Source: Flavobacteriales bacterium (lineage in GTDB: Bacteria > Bacteroidota > Bacteroidia > Flavobacteriales_F > PHOS-HE28). Taken from it: a DNA stretch of 64,000 bases. Under the pieces are notes generated by a model. The model made no database searches. It was not told the DNA's origin and worked only from the letters and a program-made list of their open reading frames with translations. The stretch spans positions 310,001 to 374,000 of the forward strand of contig JADJQW010000002.1 of NCBI GenBank assembly GCA_016712535.1, read 5' to 3'. A program made the translations under genes and the position numbers. Below, one piece after another: positions 33,835 through 42,017 of this stretch (positions within the stretch are counted from its first letter, which is position 1; every line of letters begins with the position of its first letter).

Positions 33835-35073
33835 CTAATCACGGTAGAGCCAAAGTGCCGGGTCCACGTTCACCAGCCCATCAGCCGTGATCTTCCAGAC
33901 CTCGATGTGGGCCACGGCTCCGTCGTCACCGGTGAGCACCGTGCCGATGGCCTGCTTGGTGTCCAACTTCTGGCCTTTGGCCACGTTCACGCTGGCCAGG
34001 TTGCTGTACACCGTGCGGTAGGCGCCATGGCTCACGATCACGGCCTTGCCGGCGCCTTGCAGCACGATCACGCTGGTGACCTCGCCCCGGAACACCGCGC
34101 GCACGCTCGCGCCCTTCTCGGTGGTGATGTCGATGCCGTTGTTGTCGATGACGATGCCTTTGAGCACGGGGTGCGGTTGCTTGCCATAACGGCCGGTGAT
34201 CACGCCTTTCTCAACGGGCCAGGGCAGCTTGCCTTTGTTCTTCTCGAAATCGCTGTTGAGCTCTCTTGCTTCGGGCGTCAGTGTCACATCGAGCTTGGCG
34301 GGCTTGCCGCCTGCGGCGGAGGCGCTGGCCTTCGGCTTCATGGCCGCCTCAATGGCCTTGCGGATCGCCGCTTCCAGATCACGGCGCTGGTTCTCCTGCT
34401 TCTTCTGGGTCTCGCGCAGCCGGCCCTCCTCTTTGCGCAAGCTGGTCAGGGCGTTCTGCTGGCCGGCACGGTCGGTATCGAGCTTGCGCTTCTCCTGGAC
34501 CTGCTCGCTCAAGAGCACGGCTTTTTCCTGCCGCTGCTGCTTCAGTGCGGCCACGCGCGCATCCATGGATGCCTGCGTTTCCGTGATCAGCGCGGCCTGC
34601 CTTCGGCGCTGCGCCGCCAGCTGGTTGATGTACCGGCTGCGGCGGAAGGCTTGCTGGAAGCTGCTGCTGGCGAAGAGGTAACTGAGGCGGTCATAGGCGC
34701 TGCGGTTGCGGTAGGCGGCGGCGATCATGCGGGCATAGCCCTGTTTCAGCGCGGTCAGGTCGGACTGCAGGTCGGCGATTGATTCCTCGTCCTGCCGGAT
34801 GCGGTCATCGGCTGCGCGCACCTCATTATCCATGGCGCGGATCAATTGGGCGCGTGCGGCGATCTGGCTCTCGAGCAGCGCCAATTGCTCTTGGGTGACG
34901 CGTTGCTCCTTGCGCGCCTGATCGATCAATGCGGTGGTGGTGCGGATCTGCTTGTCCAGCGCATCGCGGCGCTTCTCCAGCTCTTTCTTCGATTGGCCCC
35001 AAGAGAGGGCCACTGCCAGCAGGAGCGGCAGCAGGGCGCATGCGCGCAGGATCCGCTCAGGGCATCGGCTCAT
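33835..35073 (-). CDS. EnvC-type murein hydrolase activator, coiled coil plus degenerate LytM (M23) domain
   Basis: 412 residues: signal peptide (ILRACALLPLLLAVALSWGQ), a long coiled coil (about 28-245, heavy in Lys, Glu, Arg and Gln), a linker, and a C-terminal LytM domain. The LytM domain has HPVLKGIVIDNNGIDI and VAHIEVWK: zinc-ligand positions of active M23 endopeptidases are only partly kept, as in EnvC, which activates amidases rather than cutting peptidoglycan itself. It would act in the periplasm in cell separation, normally under FtsEX control (not in the window). It overlaps the DUF4292 gene by 17 nt in the conserved Bacteroidota order TPR-DUF4292-EnvC. Confidence 0.88.
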   Translation of the reverse strand: MSRCPERILRACALLPLLLAVALSWGQSKKELEKRRDALDKQIRTTTALIDQARKEQRVTQEQLALLESQIAARAQLIRAMDNEVRAADDRIRQDEESIADLQSDLTALKQGYARMIAAAYRNRSAYDRLSYLFASSSFQQAFRRSRYINQLAAQRRRQAALITETQASMDARVAALKQQRQEKAVLLSEQVQEKRKLDTDRAGQQNALTSLRKEEGRLRETQKKQENQRRDLEAAIRKAIEAAMKPKASASAAGGKPAKLDVTLTPEARELNSDFEKNKGKLPWPVEKGVITGRYGKQPHPVLKGIVIDNNGIDITTEKGASVRAVFRGEVTSVIVLQGAGKAVIVSHGAYRTVYSNLASVNVAKGQKLDTKQAIGTVLTGDDGAVAHIEVWKITADGLVNVDPALWLYRD

Positions 35074-35941
35074 ACTTCTCGGGGATGCGGAAACTCATTT
35101 GAACGGGCCCCTCGAGCTCGATGCGGGTGATGATGAGCAAAGCGCTCACCACGCGTCCAGGCTCGCTGAGGGTGATCCGGATGCGCGTGGGCAGATGCTG
35201 GGCCTCCGGTCCGCCGCGCTCTTCATAACGCAGTTCCGCAGTCTTGTCGTTCATCAGGTTCACCACTTGCACGCGCGCCACGCGGAAGCTGTCCGGCTCG
35301 AAGTAGTAGCGGTGCACGATGGCCTCCTTCTCTTCCGCTTTGCGCAGCGTGCGCTCCAGCCGGCGCTCACGCATGTCGCGGTCGCGCGTGAGCGTGTCGC
35401 TGGGGCTGATGTCCTCCGCAGCACGGATGAACCGGCGCTTCTCGCGGCTCGTGAGCACGTAATGGCCGTCCTCGCGGTCAACGCGGTAGCGCTCAGCCGA
35501 GTCCAAAGCGATGGCCTCGCCGTTGAGCGCTCGTTGCAGCAAGTCCAGTTCAGGCACCAGTCCGAAGCGTTTCCTGGTGGCGCCGGTGTCACCCACGAAA
35601 TACCGATCGTTGATGCGGTCCATGATCTTCAGGCTGTCGGGCGTGAGCAGGACGCGCGCCGCCTCAATGCCCAGCAGCGGCACCACGCTTGCCCATATGG
35701 CGCTGTCCTTCACGCTGCGCAGGTGCGCTTTGAAGCTGCGCTGCTCATCGGGCATCGAGAGTTCAACGTCCGCCTTGGCCGAATAATACCTGGAAGGCGC
35801 CTGATGCATGGCCAGGGCGCGCTCGAGCACCTTCTCGGCGGATCGCTGCGGAAGCTCCCGGTCAACGGTGACGGTGCGCCGGCTCCCGCACGCCGATGCG
35901 ACCATCGCGGGAAGCAGGAGTGCGAGTGCGAGGCGCCTCAT
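35057..35941 (-). CDS. DUF4292 lipoprotein
   Basis: 294 residues from the ATG at 35941, which overlaps the TPR gene stop by 4 nt (ATGA). The signal ends in a lipobox (LLPAMVASAC). The body (SRYYSAKADVELSMPDEQRSF, AIWASVVPLLGIEAARVLLT, YFVGDTGATRKRFGL) matches the DUF4292 family, a Bacteroidota lipoprotein distantly like outer-membrane lipoprotein carrier/receptor folds (LolA/LolB type). Function is unproven; lipid or lipoprotein handling is an inference from fold resemblance and from the position in an envelope operon. Confidence 0.85.
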   Translation of the reverse strand: MRRLALALLLPAMVASACGSRRTVTVDRELPQRSAEKVLERALAMHQAPSRYYSAKADVELSMPDEQRSFKAHLRSVKDSAIWASVVPLLGIEAARVLLTPDSLKIMDRINDRYFVGDTGATRKRFGLVPELDLLQRALNGEAIALDSAERYRVDREDGHYVLTSREKRRFIRAAEDISPSDTLTRDRDMRERRLERTLRKAEEKEAIVHRYYFEPDSFRVARVQVVNLMNDKTAELRYEERGGPEAQHLPTRIRITLSEPGRVVSALLIITRIELEGPVQMSFRIPEKYEPMP

Positions 35942-37704
35942 TCCACGCGTCGCCCTTCCGTGATCTTTCGGTCGATGGCCTCGCTGGCGCCGCCGCGCGC
36001 CTTGGCCAGGTTCCAATGCTCCAGCGCGAGTGCCTTCTCGCCCAGCTCGAAGAGGATGTCGGCGTAATGCTCGTGAAGCTCACCATCGGGATTCGGCGAT
36101 CCGGCCAACGCCTTCTCCATCCAGATGCGGGCATCAGGGTAGCGCTTCAGCTTGAAGAGCACCCAGGCGTAGGTATCCTGATAACTGGGCTGACCCGGTG
36201 CGAGCTCGTTGCTGCGCTTGCTCATGCGCTCGGCTTTCTCCAGCTGGTCGCCGCGCAGGCTGAGGTAGTAGGCGTAGTTGTTCAGCGCGGTGGGGTCATC
36301 GGGCTGCAAGGCCAGGGCCTTGTCGTAGGCCTGATCGCTCTTCGCGAATTGCTTCGATGCGTTGTAGGCCTCTCCGAGGCTGCTCCAGAACTGCGCGGTG
36401 AGCGGCGGATTGTCCACCACCAGGTCGCGGCCGGTTACGAGCGCCTCAATGGCGGCTTCATGCTGGTCGAGCTGCGAATGGCCGATGCCTTTATAGAGGT
36501 AGGCTTCGGGAGAGGTCGGGAAGAGCTCGATGGTGAGGCTCGCATCCTTCACCAGCGATTCGTGGTCGCCCAGCTGCAGGTCGAGTTGCAGCAATTGCGC
36601 GTGGATGGGGAAGCGGCCCTGCTCCAAGGCCAGCGCCTTGCGGAATTGTTCGCGCGCCTCAGCGGCCTTGCCATCGCGCAGCAGGAAATCTCCATGTATG
36701 GTGTGCGGCTTCCCGCTTTCGGGGTGCGCCTTCTCCAGGGACTCGATCAGCGCATAGCTGCGGCGGATCAGGTCGGGCCGGTCCTCGGGCTTTTCGCCTT
36801 CGCTCTCGGTCATCTCGAAGAAACCGATGAGCACTTGCATCTTGGCGTCGATTTCGACCTCGGGATCCGCGAAGGCCTCGCCCAGTTCGCGATAGGCCTC
36901 GTCGAGCTTACCGACCGCATAGTAGTGCTCGGCGAGCGAGATGCGCAGCATGCTGTTCGCAGGATCGAGCGCGAGGGCCTTTCGGTACTGCTCCAACGCA
37001 AGATCGGGCTTGCCCTGCTCGCCATATACCTCGGCGAGCATGCCGGTGTACTCGGCGCTGGTCGGGTTCGCGGCAATGGCGCGGCTCAGGAGCTTCTCCG
37101 CATCGTCCCACTGGCCCAGGGCCATATAGGTATTGAAGGCGTGATGCACCAGTTCCTCGCCCAGCCCGAAGCGCTTCTCGACATCGCCGTAGGCCTTGGC
37201 CGCTTCGGCCGGCTTGTTCGCATAAGCGTATGCAGCCGCCAGGTCGAGGTACACTTCGTAGCGCTCCGGCCATTGCTCCAGGATGCCCTTGTAAACACCG
37301 ATGGCGTCATCGGGCTTGTTGCCTTGGCGATACAGGTCGGCGAGGAGGAATCGGTACCAGATGTTCTTCTTGTCCGCGGCAACGGCCTGCTTGGCATGGT
37401 CAACGGCTTGATCGTAGTTCTGGCCTTGGTGGTAGAGCTTGGCCAGCTCGAACATGGCGGCTGCGTTCTGCGGGTCGTTCTTCACGCATTGCTGATACAG
37501 CATCAGTGCTTTTGGCAATTCGCCGCGCATGCGGGCCTGCGTGGCCTCCATGTAAAGGCGCATCACCTGCGCGCGCTTATCGCTCGCGCCCCCGCTCCCG
37601 CCATCGGGGCCCGGCTCTGCATTGACGACGGGCTTGGCCCCGCCGCACGCGGCTAACAAGAGCGCGGCGATGAAGGCGAGGAGGATGTGTTGGTGCTGCT
37701 TCAT
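35938..37704 (-). CDS. TPR-repeat lipoprotein
   Basis: 588 residues. MKQHQHILLAFIAALLLAACGGA is a lipoprotein signal with lipobox LAAC. After a Gly/Ser/Pro linker come twelve or more tetratricopeptide repeats (for example PEAYLYKGIGHSQLDQHEAA and PTALNNYAYYLSLRGDQLEK). It serves as a protein-interaction scaffold on a membrane, probably periplasmic side. It lies 10 nt downstream of the nucleotidyltransferase gene and overlaps the DUF4292 start, within a run of seven closely spaced minus-strand genes. The partner is unknown. Confidence 0.88.
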   Translation of the reverse strand: MKQHQHILLAFIAALLLAACGGAKPVVNAEPGPDGGSGGASDKRAQVMRLYMEATQARMRGELPKALMLYQQCVKNDPQNAAAMFELAKLYHQGQNYDQAVDHAKQAVAADKKNIWYRFLLADLYRQGNKPDDAIGVYKGILEQWPERYEVYLDLAAAYAYANKPAEAAKAYGDVEKRFGLGEELVHHAFNTYMALGQWDDAEKLLSRAIAANPTSAEYTGMLAEVYGEQGKPDLALEQYRKALALDPANSMLRISLAEHYYAVGKLDEAYRELGEAFADPEVEIDAKMQVLIGFFEMTESEGEKPEDRPDLIRRSYALIESLEKAHPESGKPHTIHGDFLLRDGKAAEAREQFRKALALEQGRFPIHAQLLQLDLQLGDHESLVKDASLTIELFPTSPEAYLYKGIGHSQLDQHEAAIEALVTGRDLVVDNPPLTAQFWSSLGEAYNASKQFAKSDQAYDKALALQPDDPTALNNYAYYLSLRGDQLEKAERMSKRSNELAPGQPSYQDTYAWVLFKLKRYPDARIWMEKALAGSPNPDGELHEHYADILFELGEKALALEHWNLAKARGGASEAIDRKITEGRRVE

Positions 37705-37714
37705 GCGGAGGTGC

Positions 37715-38722
37715 TCAGCCCACGGTGCTATCGTCGCTCAGGCTGAGGTCCATGGCCTTGCCGGTCACTTGGGCGCGCTGCCCGATCATGCTGTTGTCGA
37801 TCACGGCGTCCAGTACACGCGAATCTCCGCGCAGGATCGAATTGCGCACCACGCTGTTCTCAACAAGCGCGCCGGGCTCCAGGGAAACGTTCGGCCCGAT
37901 GATGCTGTTCACCAGCGTCACGTTCTCGCCGATGAAGCAGGGCGAGATCACCAGGCTGCCGTTGAGCATCGCCTTGGGGCTCACCAGCCCGGGCGAATCC
38001 TTCAGGAAGCCGAGCACCTTGGTATTGGTGTCCACCATGGCGTTCTTGTTGCCGCAGTCCATCCACACATCCACGCTGCCGGCCTTGAAGCGCGCGCCTT
38101 TGCGCTTCATGTTCTCCATGGCGTTGGTGAGCTGGTACTCGCCCTTGTCCTTCACGTCGTTGTCGATGAGCCACTGCATCTCGTTGCGCAGGCGCTCGCC
38201 ATCGGCGAAGTAGTAGATGCCGATGATGGCCAGGTCGCTCACGAAGGCCTGCGGCTTCTCCACGAACTCGGTGATGATGCCCTCGCTATCGAGCTTCACC
38301 ACGCCGAAGGGCCTGGGGTCCTCGACCTTGTTCACCCAGATCACGCCGTCGCAGTCCTTGTCGAGCTTGAGCTGCGCACGGAAGAGCGTATCGGCGAAGG
38401 CCACGATCACGCGGCCGCTGAGCGCTTTCTCCGCGCAGAGGATGGCGTGCGCCGTTCCGAGCGCCACCTCCTGGTAATGGATGCTGCCTTTGGCGCCGAT
38501 GGCCGTGGCGATGGCCATGAGCTCTTCCTCGACCTTCACGCCGAAGGAGGGATGCACCACGTAGGCGACTTCTTCCACAGGCTCACCGGCCACGGCGGCC
38601 AGGTCCTCCACGAGGCGTTGCACGATGGGCTTGCCCGCGATGGGCAGCAAGGGCTTGGCGGTGGTGTGGGTGTGCGGACGCATCCGCTTGCCCATGCCCG
38701 CCATAGGGACGATGATCTTCAT
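37715..38722 (-). CDS. Sugar-phosphate nucleotidyltransferase with left-handed beta-helix tail
   Basis: 335 residues. The N-terminal nucleotidyltransferase domain starts MKIIVPMAGMGKRMRPHT with TAKPLLPIAGKP, a variant of the NTP-binding loop, and has the VAFADTLF and EFVEKP blocks. The C-terminus (about 240-330) has hexapeptide-like repeats (GSLVISPCFIGENVTLVNSI). It makes an NDP-sugar from a sugar-1-phosphate and NTP in the cytoplasm; glucose-1-phosphate thymidylyl- or mannose-1-phosphate guanylyltransferase are the candidates, but the base and sugar are not decidable by eye. It lies 12 nt after dut in a gene order I recognise from many Bacteroidota. Confidence 0.85.
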   Translation of the reverse strand: MKIIVPMAGMGKRMRPHTHTTAKPLLPIAGKPIVQRLVEDLAAVAGEPVEEVAYVVHPSFGVKVEEELMAIATAIGAKGSIHYQEVALGTAHAILCAEKALSGRVIVAFADTLFRAQLKLDKDCDGVIWVNKVEDPRPFGVVKLDSEGIITEFVEKPQAFVSDLAIIGIYYFADGERLRNEMQWLIDNDVKDKGEYQLTNAMENMKRKGARFKAGSVDVWMDCGNKNAMVDTNTKVLGFLKDSPGLVSPKAMLNGSLVISPCFIGENVTLVNSIIGPNVSLEPGALVENSVVRNSILRGDSRVLDAVIDNSMIGQRAQVTGKAMDLSLSDDSTVG

Positions 38723-38734
38723 TCGGTTCTCTTC

Positions 38735-39193
38735 TCAGCGGGTGCCGGTATGCCCGAAGCCGCCCGCTCCGCGTTCAGTGGCGCGAAGGTCCGCACTTTC
38801 CAGCAAAGTGGCCCGCAGGTAGGGGGCGATGACCAATTGCGCCACGCGCTCACCATCCTTCACCTCGAAGGGCTCCTGCCCGTGATTGATGAGCAGCACG
38901 CCGACCTCGCCGCGGTAATCGGCATCGATGGTGCCCGGCGCGTTCAATACCGTGACCCCGTGCTTGAAGGCCAGCCCGCTCCGGGGACGCACCTGGGCCT
39001 CGGTGCCTTCGGGCAGCTCCAGGAAAAGGCCGGTGGGAATCAGCGCACGCTGGCCGGGAGCCAGAATGATGGGCACTTCGAGGTTGGCGCGGAGGTCCAT
39101 GCCCGCGCTGTGGGCGGTGGCGTAGGAGGGGAGGGGGTGGTGGCTCTTGTTGAGGATGCGAACACACGGCGCTTCGGACACGAACTCAGTCAT
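38735..39193 (-). CDS. dut: dUTP diphosphatase
   Basis: 152 residues, the usual size of trimeric dUTPase, which hydrolyses dUTP to dUMP and pyrophosphate. All five motifs are present: HSAGMDLRA, PRSGLAFKHG, NAPGTIDADYRGEV, ERVAQLVI and the C-terminal RGAGGFGHTGTR that closes over the active site. Start ATG at 39193; a CACCTTTG sequence 4 nt upstream is one mismatch from the -7 consensus and would give a leaderless message. It heads the minus-strand run dut-nucleotidyltransferase-TPR-DUF4292-EnvC. Confidence 0.95.
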   Translation of the reverse strand: MTEFVSEAPCVRILNKSHHPLPSYATAHSAGMDLRANLEVPIILAPGQRALIPTGLFLELPEGTEAQVRPRSGLAFKHGVTVLNAPGTIDADYRGEVGVLLINHGQEPFEVKDGERVAQLVIAPYLRATLLESADLRATERGAGGFGHTGTR

Positions 39194-39197
39194 GGCG

Positions 39198-39205
39198 CAA
39201 AGGTG
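39198..39205 (-). promoter_or_regulatory. Weak -7-like element of dut
   Basis: Minus-strand CACCTTTG (first base differs from TAnnTTTG), 4 nt before the dut ATG. Confidence 0.3.
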
Positions 39206-39223
39206 CTAAGCATTCATTGGCTT

Positions 39224-39231
39224 TAGCTTTG
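39224..39231 (+). promoter_or_regulatory. -7 promoter element of the small secreted protein gene
   Basis: TAGCTTTG, an exact TAnnTTTG match. It lies 1 nt before the ATG at 39233, so translation must begin at 39242 or 39269. Confidence 0.5.
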
Positions 39232-39241
39232 GATGGATGTC

Positions 39242-39634
39242 ATGAGCCCGATGGCCGCACTCCGAGGCATGTATCGTTGTTTGTTGGTCGTTGGCTTGTT
39301 GGTATTGAGCCAAGCAATCCATGCTCAGTCCGGCTCGCTCCGTGGTCGCATTAAGGCAAAGGGAGAGGAAGCACTTACCGGAGCACGGGTGGTCCTTTCA
39401 GATAGTCTCGAAGCGGTGCTCGCGGAGACGCAATCCGGCTCAGGTGGGAATTATGAGTTTGCCGAGGTGGCCCCTGGTCAATACTGTCTTACCGTGGAGA
39501 ATACGGGGTATGAAACACGAAGATTGAATGCGGTCGAGGTCAAGCCGAAGACAATCACGTTCGTTGACTTCAGATTGACGCCAACGGATGAACCCGCAAA
39601 GAGGGAGAGCGTTTGTAAATGGCGCAGAAAGTGA
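39242..39634 (+). CDS. Small exported protein with a carboxypeptidase-regulatory-like domain
   Basis: About 130 residues. A signal peptide (MYRCLLVVGLLVLSQAIHAQ) is followed by one beta-sandwich of the CarboxypepD_reg / carboxypeptidase-regulatory-like type: GSLRGRIKAKGEEALTGARV, then GGNYEFAEVAPGQYCLTVE and the TGYE turn typical of these domains, ending in a basic tail. Such domains in Bacteroidota usually form the N-terminus of TonB-dependent transporters; here it stands alone. The true start may be 39242 or 39269 (the latter directly at the signal peptide). It is a plus-strand gene set between dut and the flippase, both on the minus strand. Role unknown. Confidence 0.65.
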   Translation: MSPMAALRGMYRCLLVVGLLVLSQAIHAQSGSLRGRIKAKGEEALTGARVVLSDSLEAVLAETQSGSGGNYEFAEVAPGQYCLTVENTGYETRRLNAVEVKPKTITFVDFRLTPTDEPAKRESVCKWRRK

Positions 39635-39641
39635 CAGAGGG

Positions 39642-41108
39642 CTAGGCGCGTAAAACTCTGCGCTCGATTCTCCACGCGGCGGTGAGAAACGAAGAGAGCA
39701 GTACCGCGCGCAGGCCATATTCCGCGGCACCTGCCAGCGGAATCTGTTCGCTCCCCCACCAGATCACCACCGCCCCCGCCATGTACAGCAGCACGCGTCC
39801 CACGTTGTAGGGCACCGGCCAGTGCTTCTGCCCCCAAACGTAGCTGAGCGCGGTCATGGCGGCGTAGCAGATGAGCGTGGCCCACGCGCTGCCCAGGTAT
39901 CCGAGCCAGGGCACGAGAGCGATGTTGCCCACGAGCGTGAGCGCCGCGCCGACCAAGGCCAGCTTGCCCGCCACGCGCGTGCGGTCCGTGACCTTGTACC
40001 ACACGCTCTGGTTGTAGTAGATGCCGAGGAAGACGTTCGCCAGCATGATGATGGGCACGATGCGCAAGCCTTCCCAGTACGCGGGGTTCGGGATGAACCA
40101 CTTGAAGAGATCGAGGAAGAGCATCACCACCAGGAAGGCGCTCATGCAGAACGCGACGAACAGGTTGTTGATGCGCGCGAAGGTCTCCTTGCTCTTGGGG
40201 TCGTGCGCGCGGCTGAAGAAGAAAGGCTCAGCCGCGAAGCGGAACGCCTGGATGAAGAGTGTGATCAGCACCGCCAGCTTGTAGCACGCGCCGAAGACGC
40301 CGAGGTCATGGTCGGCGGTCTCCGCCGGCAGCAGGTATTTCAGCAGCACGCGACTGCCCATCTCATTCACCATGCCCGCGAGGCCGGCAAGAACGAGCGG
40401 AGCGGCGAACACGAGCATGGGTCGAACGAGCCTCGGATCGCGCATGGTAATGGAGGGCCATTGCGGCAGGAGCAAGAGCATCTTCACAATGCTCGCTACG
40501 AGGTAGGCGAGGAAGACATAGCCCACACCGAAGGATGGATCGTACACGGCTTCAATCAACGCGTTGCTTTCTCCTGCCTTGTGCTTGGGCATGCAGTAGG
40601 CGAGGAAGAAGAGGCTCACGACGATGTTCACGCCTACATTCATCATGTTGATGAGCACGAAGCGCCACGCGCGGTTCTCCTGTCGCAGGCGTGCCATAGG
40701 GATCGCGGTGATGGCATCGAGGCCGAGCGTGATGCCGAGCATGAGCACGGTGCTCGAGAAGGCGCCGTAGCCGGACCAATCGGCGATGGGCGATGCGCAC
40801 AGCGCGATCACTGCCGTGAAGACGAGCGCGATGAACGCGACGATGTGGAACGCCGTGCCGTAAGCGCGCTTCTGGTCGATGCCGTCTTTGGTGGCGTAGC
40901 GGAAGAAGGTCGTCTCCATGCCGAAGCTGAGGACGATGTTGAGGAAGGCGCTCCAGCCGAGGAAGTAGGTGATCACGCCGAAATCATCAGGCGCGAAGAC
41001 CGCCTTGCTCGTGTACAGCGGCGTGAGCAGGAAGTTGAGGAAGCGCGCAACGATGCTGCTCAGCCCGTAGATGGCTGTCTGGCCGGCGAGTTTGCGGAGG
41101 GCGCTCAT
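39642..41108 (-). CDS. Oligosaccharide flippase (Wzx/MATE-like, MVF superfamily)
   Basis: 488 residues with twelve to fourteen membrane segments. The N-terminal LAGQTAIYGLSSIVARFLNFLL and the PLYTSKAVFAPDDFGVITYF that follows are typical of polysaccharide-biosynthesis flippases, as are the ETTFFRYA and MLANVFLGIYYNQSVWYK blocks. It should move lipid-linked oligosaccharides across the inner membrane. It could supply the glycosylation region at the other end of the window or an unseen polysaccharide locus. Stop codons of this gene and the plus-strand neighbour are 7 nt apart. Upstream it borders a REP-like inverted repeat. Confidence 0.85.
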   Translation of the reverse strand: MSALRKLAGQTAIYGLSSIVARFLNFLLTPLYTSKAVFAPDDFGVITYFLGWSAFLNIVLSFGMETTFFRYATKDGIDQKRAYGTAFHIVAFIALVFTAVIALCASPIADWSGYGAFSSTVLMLGITLGLDAITAIPMARLRQENRAWRFVLINMMNVGVNIVVSLFFLAYCMPKHKAGESNALIEAVYDPSFGVGYVFLAYLVASIVKMLLLLPQWPSITMRDPRLVRPMLVFAAPLVLAGLAGMVNEMGSRVLLKYLLPAETADHDLGVFGACYKLAVLITLFIQAFRFAAEPFFFSRAHDPKSKETFARINNLFVAFCMSAFLVVMLFLDLFKWFIPNPAYWEGLRIVPIIMLANVFLGIYYNQSVWYKVTDRTRVAGKLALVGAALTLVGNIALVPWLGYLGSAWATLICYAAMTALSYVWGQKHWPVPYNVGRVLLYMAGAVVIWWGSEQIPLAGAAEYGLRAVLLSSFLTAAWRIERRVLRA

Positions 41109-41113
41109 CGATC

Positions 41114-41211
41114 ATCCACAGCAGACGCAGATGTCACAGATAGCGCTTGTTCCATCGGGTCAATTCGCGCAGTTGGTGATTCGTATTGTGCCATCCGCGT
41201 TTTCTGTGGAT
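41114..41211. repeat. REP-like intergenic element with 19-bp inverted ends
   Basis: The arms 41114-41132 and 41193-41211 are inverted copies matching at 16 of 19 positions, with a 60-nt centre. The left arm, read on the minus strand, is ATCTGCGTCTGCTGTGGAT, like dispersed ATCTGCGT...CTGTGGAT sequences seen between genes in many genomes. It fills nearly the whole gap between the flippase start and the enoyl-CoA hydratase stop. Confidence 0.5.
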
Positions 41212-41999
41212 CACGCCCCCGTGAACTCCGCCTTCCGCTTCTCCATGAACGCGCTCGTTCCCTCCTGAAAGTCCGCCGTGCCGAAGCACTTGCCGAATTC
41301 CTCGATCTCGCGCGCGAGGCCGTCGGCGCCGGGTTCGTAGCCGGCGTTCACCGCGCGGATGGCAGCGCCCAACGCCGAGGGACTGTTCTTCGCGATGGCC
41401 GCAGCGAGCTCGTTGCACTTGGTCATGAGCTGATCCTGGGGAACAACGTGGTTCACCAGTCCCCATTGCAGGGCCTCATCGGCCTTGATCATGCCCGCCG
41501 CACCGAGGAAGATCATCTCCATGGCTTTGCCCTTTCCAACAAGCCTTGCGAGGCGCTGCGTTCCGCCGTAGCCGGGTATAACGCCCAGTCCGACTTCGGG
41601 CAGGCCCAGCTTGGCATTGTCGCTGGCCACGCGGAAATGGCAGCTCATGGCCAGCTCCAGCCCGCCGCCCAAGGCAAAACCATTCACTGCCGCGATAACC
41701 GGTTTGTTCAGGCGCTCCACATGGCTGAAGAGCTTGGTGTGGCCATCGGCGCTGAGCGCACGACCCTCTTCCATGCTGAAGTGGGCGAACTCCTTGATGT
41801 CGGCGCCGGCCACGAAGGCCTTCGGTCCGCTGCCGGTGATGATGAGCACGCGCACGCTCCTGTCGGCCTCGGCCTCGTTGAGCGCGCTATCCAGCTCGTC
41901 GATGGTGGCGCGGTTGAGCGCGTTGAGCTGGTCGGGGCGGTTGATGGTGATGGTGCGGATGCCATCGGCATCGGACACCAATAGGTTCGTGTATGGCAT
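41211..41999 (-). CDS. Enoyl-CoA hydratase/isomerase (crotonase family)
   Basis: 262 residues. The crotonase features are complete: VAGADIKEF (oxyanion-hole loop), GGGLELAMSC with catalytic E115, and LPEVGLGVIPGYGGTQRL with catalytic E135; both glutamates support hydratase chemistry, adding water to 2-enoyl-CoA in beta-oxidation or crotonyl-CoA metabolism. A short-chain hydratase is the best guess. The start at 41999 lies 5 nt from an exact TACATTTG promoter element, implying a leaderless or near-leaderless mRNA. It has no other fatty-acid gene next to it; the CoA-transferase genes in this window are the closest metabolic relatives. Confidence 0.92.
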   Translation of the reverse strand: MPYTNLLVSDADGIRTITINRPDQLNALNRATIDELDSALNEAEADRSVRVLIITGSGPKAFVAGADIKEFAHFSMEEGRALSADGHTKLFSHVERLNKPVIAAVNGFALGGGLELAMSCHFRVASDNAKLGLPEVGLGVIPGYGGTQRLARLVGKGKAMEMIFLGAAGMIKADEALQWGLVNHVVPQDQLMTKCNELAAAIAKNSPSALGAAIRAVNAGYEPGADGLAREIEEFGKCFGTADFQEGTSAFMEKRKAEFTGA

Positions 42000-42004
42000 C
42001 GGCT

Positions 42005-42012
42005 CAAATGTA
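42005..42012 (-). promoter_or_regulatory. -7 promoter element of the enoyl-CoA hydratase
   Basis: Minus-strand TACATTTG, the same octamer as at scoB, 5 nt before the ATG. It lies 6 nt beyond the stop of the histidine kinase gene. Confidence 0.55.
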
Positions 42013-42017
42013 CCGGC

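Noticed and set aside
33097..34782. 561-residue plus-strand open frame
   Set aside because: Antisense to gatA, tatA and the EnvC-type gene; a GC-rich shadow frame.
39822..41984. 720-residue plus-strand open frame
   Set aside because: Antisense to the flippase and hydratase, both with clear family motifs; composition is His/Arg/Glu/Ala-rich shadow.
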